A stretch of DNA of 64,000 nt from Burkholderiales bacterium (GCA_029977705.1 JAPOKJ010000007.1:1-64000); one strand, 5' to 3'; shown: positions 18,160 to 26,987, counted from the first letter of the stretch. A program made the numbers and translations. Notes: generated by a model from the letters alone, not told the origin.

Positions 18160-20354
18160 GCCTGCAGGCCCGCCAGGCGCCGATCGATGCGGGCCTGCAA
18201 CCAGCCGGTGACGGCACTGCGCAGGCGCTGCCGGAAGCGATCCCAGCGGCCCGGATTGTGAATGATGCTGGCCTTGTAGAACGAGGGGCACAGCACTGCG
18301 GTCTGCGAGGCCTCGCCACACAGGCCGCAGCCGACGCAACTGTCGAGCACGGTGGTGACCGGATCCCGTCGCAGCGGGTCCGGATTGTCCTTGATGCTCA
18401 GCGAGGGGCAACCCGACAACCGGATGCAGGCGTGATCCCCGGTGCAGGTCTCGGCATCGACGCCGAAGCGCTCGCGCACCACACGCTCACCGGCCGCAGC
18501 CGCCGCCTTGAACTGCGGCTTGACGCGGCGTTGCTTGTTGAGCATGCATTCGCTCTGCGCCACCAGGACCTTGGGACCCTTCTCGGGCGTGGTCAAGGCC
18601 TCCTTCAGCGTGGCCTTCATGCGCTTGAGGTCGTAGGTGCGGTCGATGCTGCGCACCCAGTTCACCCCGACGCCCTGAACCGCACGGGCAATCGGATGAT
18701 GGGTGGCCCGGATGTCGTTGCTGGCACGCGAGGACAGCAGGTCCTGACCGCCGGTGGCCGCCGAGTAACCATTGTCGACCACCACCAGCAGATGATCGCT
18801 CTTGTTGAACACCGCATTGCCCACGCCACTGGTCAGCCCGTTGTGCCAGAAGCCGCCATCCCCCATGATCGAGATGCTGCGCCGGCTCGTCTCGCCGGTA
18901 TTGAAGGCTGACGCGCCGGCCCAGCCCAGGCCATAGCCCATGGTGGTGGCCCCCAGATTGAAGGGCGGCAGGATCGAGAACAGATGGCAGCCGATGTCGG
19001 CGCTGATGTGGTGCTTGCCGATCTCGCGCTCGAGCAGCTTGATCGAGGTGAAGATGGGCCGCTCCGGGCATCCGGTGCAAAACGACGGCGGCCGGCCATG
19101 CACCAGGGTAGCCAGCGCATCGGGCGCCTGGTCGGCCGATGGCTGCGAGGCGATCGGAGGTGTGGCGATCGGTAGTGTGGCGATCGGAATGGTGCGGCGC
19201 TCGCGCTCGAGCACACCCTCGCGCTCGAAAAACGTGCGCACGCCCTTGAGCAGCACCGCGCCGGTGTACTCGCCCGCCATTGGCAGCAGGTCCTTGCCAT
19301 GCACGCGGGTCTGCAGGTCGGCCTTGCGCAGCAGGCTGTTCAGGTTCTGCTCGATGAAATCGGGCTGGCCTTCCTCCACCAGCAGCAACGCATCCTTGCC
19401 GGCGCAAAAGCGCTTGAATTCATCATCGACCAGCGGATAGGTCACGTTGAGCACGTACAGCGGCACGCGGCTGTTGCCCCACAGATCGGCCAGCCCGAGC
19501 GACTGCAGCGCGCGCAGCACGCCGTTGTACATGCCACCCTGCATCACGATGCCCAGGCGCTGCAAGCGCGCATCGGCCACATCGCCGTCAAAGAATTCAT
19601 TCAGGCCGTGGGCCTGGATGAAGCGCTGCGCGGCAGGCCAACGCATCGCCACCTTCTCCTGCTCGTGCAGATAGGTGGCCGGCGGCAGGGCAATGCGGTT
19701 GGTGTCACGGCGCGGTGCCTCAAGCGCATCCTTGAGCGTGAAGTTTGCGCGCTTGTTGGCCTTGGTGGTGAAATGGCCGTGCACGTGGCAGGCGCGGATG
19801 CGTAGCTCGAGCATGACCGGCGTGTGGCTGGCCTCGGACAGCTCAAACCCCTTCTCGACCATGCGCACGATGCTGGGCAGGTCGGGACGAGGGTCGAGCA
19901 GCCAGATCTGCGATTTCATCGCAAAGGCGTGCGAGCGCTCCTGCATGATGCTCGAGCCCTCGCCATAGTCCTCGCCCACGATGATCATGGCACCGCCCTG
20001 CACGCCACCCGAAGCCAGGTTGGCCAGGGCATCGGACGCCACATTGGTACCGACCGTGCTCTTGAAGGTGACGGCGCCACGCAGCGGGTAGTTCACCGAG
20101 GCGGCCAGCGTGGCGGCGGCCGTGGCCTCGGAGGCCGAGTGCTCGAAGCGGATGCCCAGCTCCTGCAGGATGTCGTTGGCATCGGTGAGCACATCCATGA
20201 GGTGCGAGATCGGTGCGCCCTGGTAACCGGCCACATACGAGACCCCCGACTGCAGCAAGGCCTTGGTGACCGCCAGGATGCCCTCGCCGCGGAACTGCTC
20301 GCCCTCCCCCAGCCTCAGGGATTGCACTTCCTTCTTGAATGAACGTTCTGCCAT
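18156..20354 (-). CDS. iorA: Indolepyruvate:ferredoxin oxidoreductase alpha subunit (TPP, Fe-S)
   Basis: This 732-residue protein has a pyruvate:ferredoxin oxidoreductase pyrimidine-binding N-terminal half, a thiamine-diphosphate domain ('GDGGFWHNGLTSGVGNAVFN', 'VVVDNGYSAATGGQ') and C-terminal iron-sulfur motifs. The last cluster is canonical: CVGCGLC with a distal CP. The first set is less standard (Cys spacing C-x5-C-x5-CP). It lies 21 nt after the dioxygenase beta gene and is coupled to iorB. In anaerobes the enzyme oxidises aryl-pyruvates; aerobic betaproteobacteria also carry it. A PIAT-rich insert lies in the linker between the two halves. Confidence 0.9.
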   Translation of the reverse strand: MAERSFKKEVQSLRLGEGEQFRGEGILAVTKALLQSGVSYVAGYQGAPISHLMDVLTDANDILQELGIRFEHSASEATAAATLAASVNYPLRGAVTFKSTVGTNVASDALANLASGGVQGGAMIIVGEDYGEGSSIMQERSHAFAMKSQIWLLDPRPDLPSIVRMVEKGFELSEASHTPVMLELRIRACHVHGHFTTKANKRANFTLKDALEAPRRDTNRIALPPATYLHEQEKVAMRWPAAQRFIQAHGLNEFFDGDVADARLQRLGIVMQGGMYNGVLRALQSLGLADLWGNSRVPLYVLNVTYPLVDDEFKRFCAGKDALLLVEEGQPDFIEQNLNSLLRKADLQTRVHGKDLLPMAGEYTGAVLLKGVRTFFEREGVLERERRTIPIATLPIATPPIASQPSADQAPDALATLVHGRPPSFCTGCPERPIFTSIKLLEREIGKHHISADIGCHLFSILPPFNLGATTMGYGLGWAGASAFNTGETSRRSISIMGDGGFWHNGLTSGVGNAVFNKSDHLLVVVDNGYSAATGGQDLLSSRASNDIRATHHPIARAVQGVGVNWVRSIDRTYDLKRMKATLKEALTTPEKGPKVLVAQSECMLNKQRRVKPQFKAAAAAGERVVRERFGVDAETCTGDHACIRLSGCPSLSIKDNPDPLRRDPVTTVLDSCVGCGLCGEASQTAVLCPSFYKASIIHNPGRWDRFRQRLRSAVTGWLQARIDRRLAGLQA
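19149..19193. repeat. 15-nt in-frame repeat within iorA linker
   Basis: The 9-mer GGCGATCGG recurs every 15 nt at 19149, 19164 and 19179. It encodes repeated (T/P)PIA(T/S)xP-like peptides in the linker before the FCTGCPERP segment. The unit length equals that of the repeat in the adjoining iorB, though the sequences differ. Confidence 0.8.
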
Positions 20355-20375
20355 GCCTGTGCGCTTTCCCGATGC

Positions 20376-20858
20376 CTACATGAACAGGCTGATGTTACCG
20401 AAGGCGGCATCGCAATTGACCAGATCCACCCGTTTCAGAAGGATTTTCAGTGCGCCGCCGACCTCGATCAGGTCATGGGTGGCCCAGCCGGCAAACAGCT
20501 CCTGGCGATCGATGCGTGTCTCGACATAGTGAAAGGCGGTGCGCACCTGGTACTGGCCGCCTTGCGGATCACAGCGGATCACCCGCGGCTGCTGGAGCAG
20601 GTGGTGGCTGCGGGTGGCCGGCTGCTCCGAGAAGGTCCGCGCACCCGACAGCCGCTCGATGCGGATGCCCAGCAGCAGTTTGTCCTCGTGCATCAGCGAG
20701 GTCTGCAGGCGCGCATCGGTCTGGCCGGGGGTCAGCGGCATCCAGTAGTGGCCCTGCTCATCGAACAGGTCGAGCCATTGGGCGAACTGGCGTCGATCCA
20801 GCAGGTCGGCCTCGTCGTAGACGAAATCGATCAGTTGCTGGGCAGTAAAGCCGCTCAT
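20376..20858 (-). CDS. Ring-hydroxylating dioxygenase, small (beta) subunit
   Basis: This 160-residue NTF2-like protein has the family stretch 'FVYDEADLLDRRQFAQWLDLF.EQGHYWMPL', 'RIERLSGARTFSEQPATRSHHLLQQPRV' and 'FAGWATHDLIEVGGALKILLKRVDLVNCD'. Small subunits support the alpha3beta3 hexamer and do not carry cofactor. It lies one base after the alpha-subunit stop. It confirms a two-component terminal oxygenase. Confidence 0.93.
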   Translation of the reverse strand: MSGFTAQQLIDFVYDEADLLDRRQFAQWLDLFDEQGHYWMPLTPGQTDARLQTSLMHEDKLLLGIRIERLSGARTFSEQPATRSHHLLQQPRVIRCDPQGGQYQVRTAFHYVETRIDRQELFAGWATHDLIEVGGALKILLKRVDLVNCDAAFGNISLFM

Positions 20859-20859
20859 C

Positions 20860-22209
20860 TCAGGCCTCCTTCATGCTGGCCGTGATGTACTTGACCCAGG
20901 CCTGGAACTGGTTGCGCATCTGCCATTCATTGGTGCCGTTGGTGACCTGATCGGTCAGGCCACGCTCCTCGTCGCGATACAGCCTCGCCAGGTTGACCCA
21001 GTCACGGCCGCGCGACATCAGACCCTCCTGGGCACGCTCGTACATTTCCAGATCATCGTGGCCAACCACCGAGGTCGGCGCATTGATCAGGCGGTTGTAC
21101 ATGCAGGTGCGCTCGAGCAACTGGTCGGGCGCGCCCACCAGCCGGAAGGTCCAGGACTCGACGAGGGTCCGATCGGCCGCGATCGGCTTGAACAGGCGCA
21201 GGGTCTGGATCGGACCCTTGACCATGATGTTGGGCCAGTACACGGTGTTGTGACGCACCTCGGAGAGGATCTGCACGGTCCGCTCTTCACCATAGGCCTT
21301 GACCATGGCCTCGTGATAACCGGGGATCGGTGAGTAGGCCGCATGGATCGAGTCGGCCACGCCGGTGTGGCCGTGACCGTTGCGCCAGATGCGGATGCCC
21401 ATCTTCTCGAAGAACTCGTAGGGGCTGACAAAGGGCGCGAAAAGCTCGACCGCCATCGGCTTGGGCGTGCCTGCCGGTGCCGCCTGCCAGACCTTGACCG
21501 CAGTGCCGGCCGAGGATTCGTGCGCCACCATCGGATGGCAGGTATCGGTCTGGTTGTCGACCAGCATTTTCCAGTTGCAGCGGTGCATGTAGCGCAGCAC
21601 GCCGCCGGCCACCTCGAGCCGCCCTTCCGGGGAGCGGTCGACCATGTTGTCCAGCGTCGAGAGCGAATCACCAAAAAAGTCCTCGAAGCGCTCGCCCTGC
21701 GGGTTGAGGCGGCAGAACACGAACTCGCGATAGACCTGTACGGCACCGACTCGCGCCATGCCTTGGCTGCCCTCGCAGGACTCGAAGCCGGTCTCGTCGT
21801 AGCCTTTCTTGAGGGGGATCGAGAGCAGGCTGCCATCAGTCCTGAAGGTCCAGGCGTGATAGGGGCAACGGAAGAACTTGCCGGTATTGCCGCAGATATC
21901 TCCGGCCACCCGCACGCCCTTGTGCGGGCACCGGTTGTGCAGCACGCTGATGCTGCCATCGGCCTGGCGCACCATCACGACCGGCTGGTCACCGACGGTG
22001 GTGGTGTAGAAGTCACCTGCCTTGGGCACCTGACTGGCGTGGCCGACATAGACCCAGCAGTTGGCAAACAGGTGTTCCATCTCAAGCGCAAAGACATCCG
22101 GATCGGTGTAGGTGCGTTTGTGCACCTCACGGTCGCGGACCATGTCGCGCACGTCCTGGGCGCTCCAGCGGCCGCCCGTCGCGAGCCCGGTTGCAGACGA
22201 AAGACTCAT
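20860..22209 (-). CDS. Rieske ring-hydroxylating dioxygenase, large (alpha) subunit
   Basis: The N-terminal Rieske domain has CPHKG and CPYHAW, giving the 2Cys-2His ligands of the [2Fe-2S] centre. The catalytic domain has the mononuclear iron segment 'WKMLVDNQTDTCHPMVAH', with the bridging Asp and two His ligands and Cys where many homologues have Tyr. The start ATG at 22209 (449 residues) has a GGGAGG site 5 nt upstream; a GTG at 22215 abuts that site and is less likely. The electron-transfer reductase is encoded just upstream and the small subunit just downstream. Substrate unknown, probably an aromatic acid. Confidence 0.93.
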   Translation of the reverse strand: MSLSSATGLATGGRWSAQDVRDMVRDREVHKRTYTDPDVFALEMEHLFANCWVYVGHASQVPKAGDFYTTTVGDQPVVMVRQADGSISVLHNRCPHKGVRVAGDICGNTGKFFRCPYHAWTFRTDGSLLSIPLKKGYDETGFESCEGSQGMARVGAVQVYREFVFCRLNPQGERFEDFFGDSLSTLDNMVDRSPEGRLEVAGGVLRYMHRCNWKMLVDNQTDTCHPMVAHESSAGTAVKVWQAAPAGTPKPMAVELFAPFVSPYEFFEKMGIRIWRNGHGHTGVADSIHAAYSPIPGYHEAMVKAYGEERTVQILSEVRHNTVYWPNIMVKGPIQTLRLFKPIAADRTLVESWTFRLVGAPDQLLERTCMYNRLINAPTSVVGHDDLEMYERAQEGLMSRGRDWVNLARLYRDEERGLTDQVTNGTNEWQMRNQFQAWVKYITASMKEA

Positions 22210-22245
22210 GTCCACCTCCCACTAAACATCACACGCATCATCACA

Positions 22246-23271
22246 CTAGATATCCAGCACCAGACGAGTGCCCTTGCAGCGGGACACACAGGTCTGGATC
22301 ACCTGATTGGCCTTCTTCTCGGCAGCGCTGAGCACATAGTCGCGATGGTCGGGTTCCCCCTCGAACACCGGCGCGGCGCAGACGCCGCACTCGCCGCGCT
22401 TGCAATCGAACATCGGATCCAGGCCCGCCTCGAGCATGCAGTCCAGGATGCTCTTGTCGGGCGGCACGGTCAGGGTCTTGCCCGACTGCAGCAGCACGAG
22501 TTCGAAGGCGTGATCGCCCTCCTGCACGGCAGGCGCCGAGAACAGTTCGAAATGAATGCGCGATTCATTCCAGCCCGCGCTGCGGGCACAGGCCAGCACC
22601 TGATCGAGCATGGCCTGCGGGCCGCAGACATAGAGGTGGTCCTGGGCCTGGCAAGTGGCCAGAAAGCCGGCCACATCGAACAGCCGCCCCGCCTCTGCAT
22701 CGCCATGACAGTGCAGGCGATCACCGAGCAAGGCTTGCAGGGGTTCACGATAGGCCAGCAGCCCCAGCGATCGGCCCGCATAGGCCATGCGCACCGGGCG
22801 GGCCTGGGCCAAGGCCGTGGCGGCCATGCTGATGAGGGGTGTCACCCCGATGCCGCCTGCCAGCAGCACCACCGTCCCGGGGTGGGCCTGCAGCGCAAAG
22901 TCATTGTCCGGCGCCTGCACCTGAAGCCGGTCGCCGACCTTGACCTGCCGGTGCATGAAGGCCGAGCCGCCCCGACCGGAAGCCTCCTCGCGCACGGCGA
23001 TGCAGTACGCCTGCGGCGAGCGCGTCGCAGCCGGATCGGTGCTGAAATTGATCAGGGAGTACTGCCGCCAGTCGCTGCGACCGTCGGGCAGGCGCACGGC
23101 CACCTTGACGTGAGCGCCAGCCTCGAATCCGGGCAGGTCGGCACCACCCGGACGGCGCAGATGGAACGCCCGGATCAGCGGATTGATCACCTGAACGGCC
23201 GACACCTCGAGTTCGAAAGACGGCAAGGCCGCCCCTGCCGAGCCTGCCTGACCTGCCTGCGCTGCGTCCAT
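22246..23271 (-). CDS. Dioxygenase reductase (flavin, NAD and plant-type [2Fe-2S])
   Basis: This 341-residue protein follows the phthalate-dioxygenase-reductase layout. The N-terminal flavin domain shows 'RQYSLINF', the NAD-binding domain shows 'LLAGGIGVTPLISM' and 'YVCGPQAML', and a C-terminal ferredoxin has CKRGECGVC with a distal Cys. It passes electrons from NAD(P)H to the Rieske oxygenase. It is the promoter-proximal gene of the six-gene minus-strand operon and is divergent from a MarR gene. VanB and related demethylase reductases have the same layout. Confidence 0.93.
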   Translation of the reverse strand: MDAAQAGQAGSAGAALPSFELEVSAVQVINPLIRAFHLRRPGGADLPGFEAGAHVKVAVRLPDGRSDWRQYSLINFSTDPAATRSPQAYCIAVREEASGRGGSAFMHRQVKVGDRLQVQAPDNDFALQAHPGTVVLLAGGIGVTPLISMAATALAQARPVRMAYAGRSLGLLAYREPLQALLGDRLHCHGDAEAGRLFDVAGFLATCQAQDHLYVCGPQAMLDQVLACARSAGWNESRIHFELFSAPAVQEGDHAFELVLLQSGKTLTVPPDKSILDCMLEAGLDPMFDCKRGECGVCAAPVFEGEPDHRDYVLSAAEKKANQVIQTCVSRCKGTRLVLDI

Positions 23272-23298
23272 GTAAACTCGTCCCCTGGAGGTTGTTCC

Positions 23299-23335
23299 GA
23301 TTCAGTTTAATGAATTTGGAATTAATTGTAAATCA
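23299..23335. promoter_or_regulatory. AT-rich putative operator/promoter between MarR and dioxygenase operon
   Basis: Within 102 bp between divergent genes, this stretch is strikingly AT-rich for the window. It contains an imperfect inverted repeat around AATTTGGAATT, flanked by TTTAAT and TGTAAA. On the minus strand TTACAA and TAAACT are spaced 16 nt, a possible -35/-10. The position suits MarR autoregulation plus control of the operon. Confidence 0.45.
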
Positions 23336-23373
23336 TGCAATCGCGCCATCTACCCGGTGTCGCCGGAGAATGA

Positions 23374-23871
23374 ATGAGTTCGCGCCAGCGCCCGTCCACC
23401 ACCTTCGTTGATGACTATCTGGCCGCCCTTCTGGCGCAGGCCAGCCACCTGATTTCCTCCGAGTTTCACAAGGTCGTGCTGGCCAAGGGCTTCACCGTTT
23501 CGGAATGGCGCGCCTTGGCCACCCTGGCTGACGGCCCCGCCATCACCGTCACCCGCCTGGCCCGTATCGCGCTGATCAAGCAGCCCACCGCGACGCGCCT
23601 GCTCGACAGGATGGAGGCCCGCGGTCAGGTCGAGCGCATCCCTCACGAGAGCGATCGGCGGGCCACCTTGGTACGCATCACCGCCAAGGGTCGACGCACC
23701 GTCGACAGCCTGATCAAGCTGGCCAAGGAACATGAGATGCGGATCCTCGAGCCCTTCGGGCTGCAGCGGGCCGACGACTTGAAGCAGACCCTGCGCAGCA
23801 TCATCGCGATGCATGAGGGCGCCGATCCGGGGAGCAAGGCTTCAGGGCGCACCGACGGCGCGGCAAGCTGA
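23374..23871 (+). CDS. MarR-family transcriptional regulator
   Basis: This 165-residue winged-helix protein shows the MarR core: 'FTVSEWRALATLADG', recognition helix region 'IALIKQPTATRLLDRMEARGQVERI' and wing 'SDRRATLVRITAKGRRTV'. It is divergent from the dioxygenase/IOR operon and convergent with the TRAP operon. MarR proteins commonly respond to aromatic acids or their CoA esters, so it probably represses the dioxygenase operon until the substrate appears. Confidence 0.92.
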   Translation: MSSRQRPSTTFVDDYLAALLAQASHLISSEFHKVVLAKGFTVSEWRALATLADGPAITVTRLARIALIKQPTATRLLDRMEARGQVERIPHESDRRATLVRITAKGRRTVDSLIKLAKEHEMRILEPFGLQRADDLKQTLRSIIAMHEGADPGSKASGRTDGAAS

Positions 23872-23951
23872 ACGACCCAGTGGTGCCGCCCGGCGACAGG
23901 CCTTGAGGCGGCGCAGGTCCGCCGAACCACGTCGAGACCAGCGCGCTGCGC

Positions 23952-25250
23952 CTATTTCATCAGGCTGGGCAGGTAAAGCGAGATGATCGGGAAGGCGATC
24001 AGCACGCACAGGCGGACGACATCGGCCACCATGAAGGGCAGCACACCGCGGAAGATGCGCTCGGTCGGCACGTGCGGCAGCAGTGAATTGAGCACGAACA
24101 GGTTCATGCCCACCGGCGGCGAGATCAGGCCGATCTCGACCACCACCACGATCAGGATGCCAAACCAGATCGGATCAAAGCCCAGCGCCGTGACCAGCGG
24201 AAAGAAGATCGGCACGGTCAAAAGGATCATCGACAGCTCTTCCATCGCGGTGCCCAGCAGCACATAGATGGCGCAGATGGCCGCGATCACCCAGAGCGGT
24301 GACAGGCCCAGGCTGAGCACCCAGGTCTTCAGGTCCTGGGGCATCGAGGTGTAGTTGATGAACTCGGCGAACATCAGCGCGCCGATCAGGATGGTGAACA
24401 GCATGGCCGTGGTGCGGGCTGATTCGACCAGGGACTGAAAGAACGTGGGCCAGGTCAGCGCGCGACGACCGAGCGCAAAGATCAGGGCACCAAAGGCGCC
24501 GATCCCGGCCCCTTCCATCGCGGTGAAGACGCCGCCGTAAATGCCGCCCATCACGATCGCGAACAACAGGACCACGCCCCAGACACCCTTGAAGGCTTGC
24601 CAGCGCTCGAGCCAGTTGGTCTTCTCGCCGCGCGGGCCGGCGGCCGGATCCCGCCAGCAAATGAACTGGACGGCCAGGCACAGCAGGAGCACCGCCAAGA
24701 TGCCCGGCAGGACACCGGCAGCAAACAGCTTGCCGATATTGGTTTCGGTCATGATGCCGTAGATCACCATGATGGTCGAGGGCGGGATCAGGATGCCCAG
24801 CGTGCCGCCGGCGGCAATTGCGCCGGTGGACAACTCATCGTTGTAGCCGATCTTGCGCATGGCCGGGTAGGCCACCTTGGCCATGGTGGCAGCGGTGGCC
24901 ACCGACGAGCCGCAGATGGCGCCAAAGCCGGCACAGGCCACAACGGTCGCCATGGCCAGGCCACCGCGCAGGTGACCGACGAAGGCATTGGCCGCGCGGA
25001 ACAATTCCTGGCTCATGCCCGCACGCGTGACCAGGTTGCCCATCAGGATGAACAGCGGAATCACCGACAAGGTGTAGTTGCGGCCCGTCTCGTAGAGCTT
25101 GGTCTGGGCCATCGCGATGGCCGGTGCAAAGTTCCAGTCACGCAGGTAGGCCACGCCCAGGAAGCCGACGATACCCATCGAGAAGGCGATGGGAATACGC
25201 ACCAGCGCCAGCAGCATCATCAACAAAAGGGCAACGACGGCAATGGTCAT
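23952..25250 (-). CDS. dctM: TRAP transporter large permease (DctM type)
   Basis: This 432-residue protein has about twelve hydrophobic segments and the DctM signatures 'PLFILMGNLVTRAGM', 'CGSSVATAATMAKVAYPAM' and 'GGTLGILIPPSTIMVIYG'. It forms the ion-coupled channel of a TRAP importer with DctQ. It is the last gene of dctP-dctQ-dctM and is separated from dctQ by 75 nt holding a terminator-like hairpin. Substrates of the family are organic acids, including aromatic ones. Confidence 0.93.
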   Translation of the reverse strand: MTIAVVALLLMMLLALVRIPIAFSMGIVGFLGVAYLRDWNFAPAIAMAQTKLYETGRNYTLSVIPLFILMGNLVTRAGMSQELFRAANAFVGHLRGGLAMATVVACAGFGAICGSSVATAATMAKVAYPAMRKIGYNDELSTGAIAAGGTLGILIPPSTIMVIYGIMTETNIGKLFAAGVLPGILAVLLLCLAVQFICWRDPAAGPRGEKTNWLERWQAFKGVWGVVLLFAIVMGGIYGGVFTAMEGAGIGAFGALIFALGRRALTWPTFFQSLVESARTTAMLFTILIGALMFAEFINYTSMPQDLKTWVLSLGLSPLWVIAAICAIYVLLGTAMEELSMILLTVPIFFPLVTALGFDPIWFGILIVVVVEIGLISPPVGMNLFVLNSLLPHVPTERIFRGVLPFMVADVVRLCVLIAFPIISLYLPSLMK

Positions 25251-25291
25251 GACAGTCTTTTCAAGCCGGCCAGCGCCGGTCGCAATAATGG

Positions 25292-25314
25292 AAAAGGGCC
25301 CCGTTCAGGGGCCC
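25292..25314 (-). terminator. Intra-operon terminator-like hairpin between dctQ and dctM
   Basis: On the minus strand a seven-base GGGCCCC/GGGGCCC stem with a five-base loop is followed by TTTT. It may attenuate dctM relative to the upstream genes. Confidence 0.6.
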
Positions 25315-25325
25315 CCGCAAACGAA

Positions 25326-25832
25326 TCAGGTGGTGGCGCTCTTGTCGGGGTCAAAGGACTCTTGACTGAGCAAGATCGGCCCGAAGGCCTTGACCACATG
25401 GATGATGCCGGTGACCAGGACCATCAGCGCCATCACATAGACAAAGGGGCCCACCGGCACCTTCAGCACATCGGTGGTGTCCCCGTAGTCCATGATCTTG
25501 CCGGCCTTCAGGTAGACCAGCCAGCTCAGGCCGACGATAAGCGCACCGCACAGCAGGTGCACGATCCGCTGCAGCATGATCTGCGCGGCGGGCGAGAGGA
25601 TCTTGTCGATGAAGTCCATGGTGACATGCTCGTCACCACGCGAGGCCAGCGGCAGGCCTGCAAAGATCAGCACCAGCAGGGCCAGCTCAGTGAGCTCGAA
25701 GCCGCCCTTGATCGGCGCATCGAACACATAACGACCCATCACGTCGGCAAAGGTGAGCAGCACCATGAACATCAGAAGGACGCTTGCCAGCGCGCCCAGC
25801 GCGATGTCCAGCCAGGAATGACGGGCCGTCAT
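25326..25832 (-). CDS. dctQ: TRAP transporter small permease (DctQ type)
   Basis: This 168-residue protein has four hydrophobic helices and the DctQ features 'FADVMGRYVFDAPIKGGFELTE' near the N-terminus and 'GDEHVTMDFI'. It pairs with DctM in the membrane. It lies 9 nt after dctP, which places it in the same transcript. Confidence 0.9.
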   Translation of the reverse strand: MTARHSWLDIALGALASVLLMFMVLLTFADVMGRYVFDAPIKGGFELTELALLVLIFAGLPLASRGDEHVTMDFIDKILSPAAQIMLQRIVHLLCGALIVGLSWLVYLKAGKIMDYGDTTDVLKVPVGPFVYVMALMVLVTGIIHVVKAFGPILLSQESFDPDKSATT

Positions 25833-25841
25833 GATCGGGCC

Positions 25842-26879
25842 TCAGAACTTCTTGCCTTCGAGCGACTTGACTTCCTTGCGGAACTCGGCGAGCACCTTGG
25901 CACCATCGATGCCCTTGGCGTTGGCGGCCTTGATCCACTCGGTTTCCATCGTCTTGGCACGATCGGTGACCGACTGGATCAGGCTGGGCGTGGCCGTCGC
26001 AATCTGCACACCGGCGGCCTTCATGGCTTCCATGCCAACACGGTCGCCCTCGTTCCAGGCCTTGCCGGCCATGATGGCCAGATACTCGCCGGAGATCGAG
26101 GTGATGGCGTCCTGGTCCTGCTTGGACAGCTTGTTCCACTTGTCTTCGTTGATGAAGAAGCCGAAGGACGAGCCATAGAAGCCGCCCGGGAACAGGGTGG
26201 CGTACTTGACGATCTTGTCGAGCTTGAAGGAGACGATCGACTCGAGCGGGAAGAACACGCCGTCGGCAACGCCCGAGCTGAGGATCTCATAGGATTCCGG
26301 CGCCGGCTTGACCAGGCCCGAAGCCCCCAGGGCGCGCGCCATTTCTTCTGCGATGCCGCCACCGGTGCGGATCTTCATGCCCTTGAGGTCTTCGACCTTC
26401 TCGATCGGGCGCTTGGTGTTGAACATCTGGCCAGGGCCATGGGTGAACACGCCGAGCAGCTTGACGCCCTTGTACTCGCCCGCCTTGTGCAGGTACTTCC
26501 AGTGGATGCGGTTGTAGGCCACCGAATTGATGACCGCATCCGAGCCACCGCCGGGCAGTTCGGCCAGCTTGGGCAGGGTATGACGGGCCGGGGTGTAGCT
26601 GGCGGTGACGTAGCCGATATCGACGAGGCCATCGCGGACGGCATCAAAGGTACCCGGCGCAGCGGCGGGCGCCTTGGGCAACATCTGGACCTTGACACGG
26701 CCATTGGTGACTTTCTCGACTTCCTGACCCCATGCAGCCAGCATGCGGGTGAGCAGGTGCGAAGGCGGCACCCAGCTGGAGGTGGTCAGCACGGTCTGGG
26801 CTGCGGCCCACTGGGGCAACAGGGCGAAACCCAGGCCAGCAGCAGCCAGGGAGGTCTTGAGCAGGGCACGACGCAACAT
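25842..26879 (-). CDS. dctP: TRAP transporter periplasmic receptor (DctP type)
   Basis: The 345-residue protein starts at ATG 26879 behind a GAGGAG site and has an N-terminal signal (LLKTSLAAAGLGFALL, cleavage after AAAQ). The family features include 'FNTKRPIEKVEDLKGMKIRTGGG' and 'GVADGVFFPLESI', with the conserved Arg that binds the carboxylate. An upstream in-frame start at 26927 would give a non-signal leader and is rejected. It heads the TRAP operon, near the aromatic dioxygenase cluster; the ligand is probably an organic or aromatic acid. Confidence 0.92.
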   Translation of the reverse strand: MLRRALLKTSLAAAGLGFALLPQWAAAQTVLTTSSWVPPSHLLTRMLAAWGQEVEKVTNGRVKVQMLPKAPAAAPGTFDAVRDGLVDIGYVTASYTPARHTLPKLAELPGGGSDAVINSVAYNRIHWKYLHKAGEYKGVKLLGVFTHGPGQMFNTKRPIEKVEDLKGMKIRTGGGIAEEMARALGASGLVKPAPESYEILSSGVADGVFFPLESIVSFKLDKIVKYATLFPGGFYGSSFGFFINEDKWNKLSKQDQDAITSISGEYLAIMAGKAWNEGDRVGMEAMKAAGVQIATATPSLIQSVTDRAKTMETEWIKAANAKGIDGAKVLAEFRKEVKSLEGKKF

Positions 26880-26936
26880 TTCCGGTCTCCTCTTGAATCT
26901 TTTCAGTGGGTGCGCGTGACGCGGCACGCTGGGCGC

Positions 26937-26964
26937 ATTCTAGCCTTGAACGGCCGGAAAGCAA
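26937..26964 (-). promoter_or_regulatory. Putative sigma-70 promoter of the TRAP operon
   Basis: On the minus strand TTGCTT (26964-26959) and TAGAAT (26942-26937) are spaced 16 nt, about 60 nt before dctP. Confidence 0.5.
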
Positions 26965-26973
26965 GCCGGTTTA

Positions 26974-26987
26974 CTTCCATCTGGAAG
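26974..26987. promoter_or_regulatory. 14-bp palindrome upstream of the TRAP promoter
   Basis: CTTCCATCTGGAAG has perfect six-base arms around a two-base centre. It begins 9 bp upstream of the -35 box, a position suited to a regulator site. Confidence 0.45.
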
